Shown one piece after another: positions 4,256 through 5,047 of a stretch of 5,047 nt of DNA. A program made the translations under genes and the position numbers. The stretch is from Clostridiales bacterium (lineage in GTDB: Bacteria > Bacillota > Clostridia > Oscillospirales > Oscillospiraceae): contig DXYV01000077.1 of assembly GCA_019415645.1 (NCBI GenBank), positions 1 to 5,047 of the forward strand, written 5' to 3'. How positions within the stretch are numbered: the stretch's first letter is position 1; each line of letters opens with the position of its first letter. The notes below the pieces were generated by a model. The model had not been told where the DNA came from. It worked only from the letters and a program-made list of their open reading frames with translations, and did no database searches.

Positions 4256-5047
4256 TTATCGCACCTCCTGTTCGTGGTGTTTGGGTTTCTTTTCGGGGCA
4301 GCGCGGCGGCACCGGGCGTTTCAGACCCTCCAGCACCGAGGGGCGGCTGCTCTTGGCAAGCACCGCCTCCGGCGCAGGGCGGCCCCGGCCGTCCATGTTC
4401 AGCAGTACATCCAGCTCGGCCAGCCGGGCGGATTTGTCCCGCAGCTCCTGCTCCTGTGGGAAGGGCTTACCCACCTCTGCCTTGGCGGCGGCCTGCTGCT
4501 GGTAGAGGTTGTCCAGCTGGTTCTTCACCGCTTCCAGCCGCTGGGGCATCTGACTGAGCGCATTGTCGATACGGGTTAGATTTCCACGGGGGTCTGTGCC
4601 CAGCGTCGCCCGGTGGGTCATCTGGCCTTTCAGCAGGAGCATATACTCCTGCCGGAAAGCGTCAAACGACACCGACATAGTGAAGCCCCGGTAACTGCCC
4701 ACCGGCACCGGGTCGGCCCCTTTGACCTCCTTGCAGGCGTCCAGCAGCGCCGCACCGGCGTTCTCCTTGTCGGTGAGGGTGTCGCCACGGACTTCCATCC
4801 CGGCAAAGCCGTCCTCCGGGTGAGGATGAGCGGCCAGGGTCGCCATATCCGCTTCCAGCCCGGCGATAAAGCCCTTGTTTTTCTCGATCTCCTCCGGGAA
4901 GGTTTTGAGCAGCTGGTCCTCCAGGCGGTACTGCTTGCTCTGGTGGTCGGCCTTCATCAGCTTTAACCGCGCCACGTCCACATCCAGGTCCATGCGTTCC
5001 TTGATGCGCGGGTCCCCGGCGCACAGCGCCTTGATCTCGGCAAAGGA
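4256..5047 (-). CDS. C-terminal part of a giant SNF2-like helicase / DNA methylase-type ICE protein (5' end off right edge)
   Basis: The frame is open to the right edge, giving the last 263 residues of a larger protein. The visible start, SFAEIKALCAGDPRIKERMD, is the segment I associate with the region just after the helicase core of the very large SNF2/N6-methylase-like proteins of Tn1549-type elements. Those can exceed 2,000 residues and are thought to act on DNA in the recipient or during maintenance; the exact role is unproven. Two long helical or coiled-coil stretches are present (about 29-70 and 156-217), flanking a compact region (GSYRGFTMSVSF). The last 30 residues form a basic proline-rich tail (RPSVLEGLK...PEKK). 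No helicase motif or methylase motif is within the window, so the assignment rests on recognition of this tail region and on context. Confidence 0.8.
   Translation of the reverse strand, partial: SFAEIKALCAGDPRIKERMDLDVDVARLKLMKADHQSKQYRLEDQLLKTFPEEIEKNKGFIAGLEADMATLAAHPHPEDGFAGMEVRGDTLTDKENAGAALLDACKEVKGADPVPVGSYRGFTMSVSFDAFRQEYMLLLKGQMTHRATLGTDPRGNLTRIDNALSQMPQRLEAVKNQLDNLYQQQAAAKAEVGKPFPQEQELRDKSARLAELDVLLNMDGRGRPAPEAVLAKSSRPSVLEGLKRPVPPRCPEKKPKHHEQEVR

Larger units (their letters stand above)
1..5047 (-). mobile_element. Internal part of a Tn1549/CTn-like integrative and conjugative element
   Basis: The window carries helicase-like protein, DUF3848/DUF3849, MobC, CD1845-family and relaxase genes in one orientation, a set I recognise from Tn1549-like conjugative transposons of gut Clostridia. 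No integrase, excisionase, attachment site or type IV secretion gene is visible, so neither end of the element lies here and the element continues past both edges. The AbiE block (about 154-2032) is best read as accessory cargo inside the mobilisation region. The assignment rests on protein-family recognition from memory, not on a database search. Confidence 0.8.

Noticed and set aside
4235..4966. Plus-strand open frames opposite the helicase-like gene
   Set aside because: The minus-strand frame continues to the edge with recognisable ICE protein sequence; the plus-strand frames are shadows.
1..5047. CRISPR array, tRNA, rRNA or insertion sequence
   Set aside because: No regularly spaced direct repeats, cloverleaf-like segments, rRNA sequence or transposase-like frame were seen.

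Overview
This window looks like part of an integrative and conjugative element (ICE) of the Tn1549/CTn type, from a gut Clostridia-class Firmicute. An Oscillospiraceae or Lachnospiraceae host is plausible, but the sequence does not fix the genus. The call rests on protein content: the C-terminus of a giant SNF2-like helicase, a DUF3848/DUF3849 protein, a MobC-like relaxosome protein, a CD1845-family membrane protein and the N-terminus of a relaxase. Every supported gene is on the minus strand, so transcription runs from the right edge to the left edge. Strong AGGAGG-type ribosome sites and GC-rich coding sequence with short AT-rich gaps fit this assignment.

Reading in the direction of transcription, there are four blocks. 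(A) 5047-2837: the end of the helicase-like protein, the DUF3848/DUF3849 protein and MobC are tightly packed and end at a very strong intrinsic terminator (2763-2814). (B) 2748-2036: a possible promoter, an unrecognised 101-aa protein and a CD1845-family membrane protein, closed by a second strong terminator (2036-2067). (C) 2032-154: a three-gene operon made of abiEi (type IV antitoxin and repressor), abiEii (nucleotidyltransferase toxin) and a small CxxC...CxxC zinc-ribbon protein with a very acidic tail. Its promoter has a perfect TATAAT box lying between the arms of a 13-bp inverted repeat, the expected kind of autorepression operator. It ends at a weaker terminator-like hairpin (154-185). 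(D) 133-1: the first 44 codons of the relaxase gene, which runs off the left edge.

Blocks A and D supply DNA-processing parts for conjugative transfer. Block C is a complete AbiE toxin-antitoxin or phage-defence cassette, probably serving to keep the element or to block phage. It sits between mobC and the relaxase gene, so the relaxase start lies directly downstream of the toxin-antitoxin operon with only a hairpin between them. Four gene pairs share ATGA stop/start overlaps, which suggests translational coupling throughout.

The most interesting points are the translationally coupled zinc-ribbon third gene of the AbiE operon, the palindromic operator, the possible dependence of relaxase expression on the AbiEi-controlled promoter, and a similar basic C-terminal tail (RPSV...LK...PEKK) on two neighbouring ICE proteins. 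No tRNA, rRNA, CRISPR array, insertion sequence or element end is visible.
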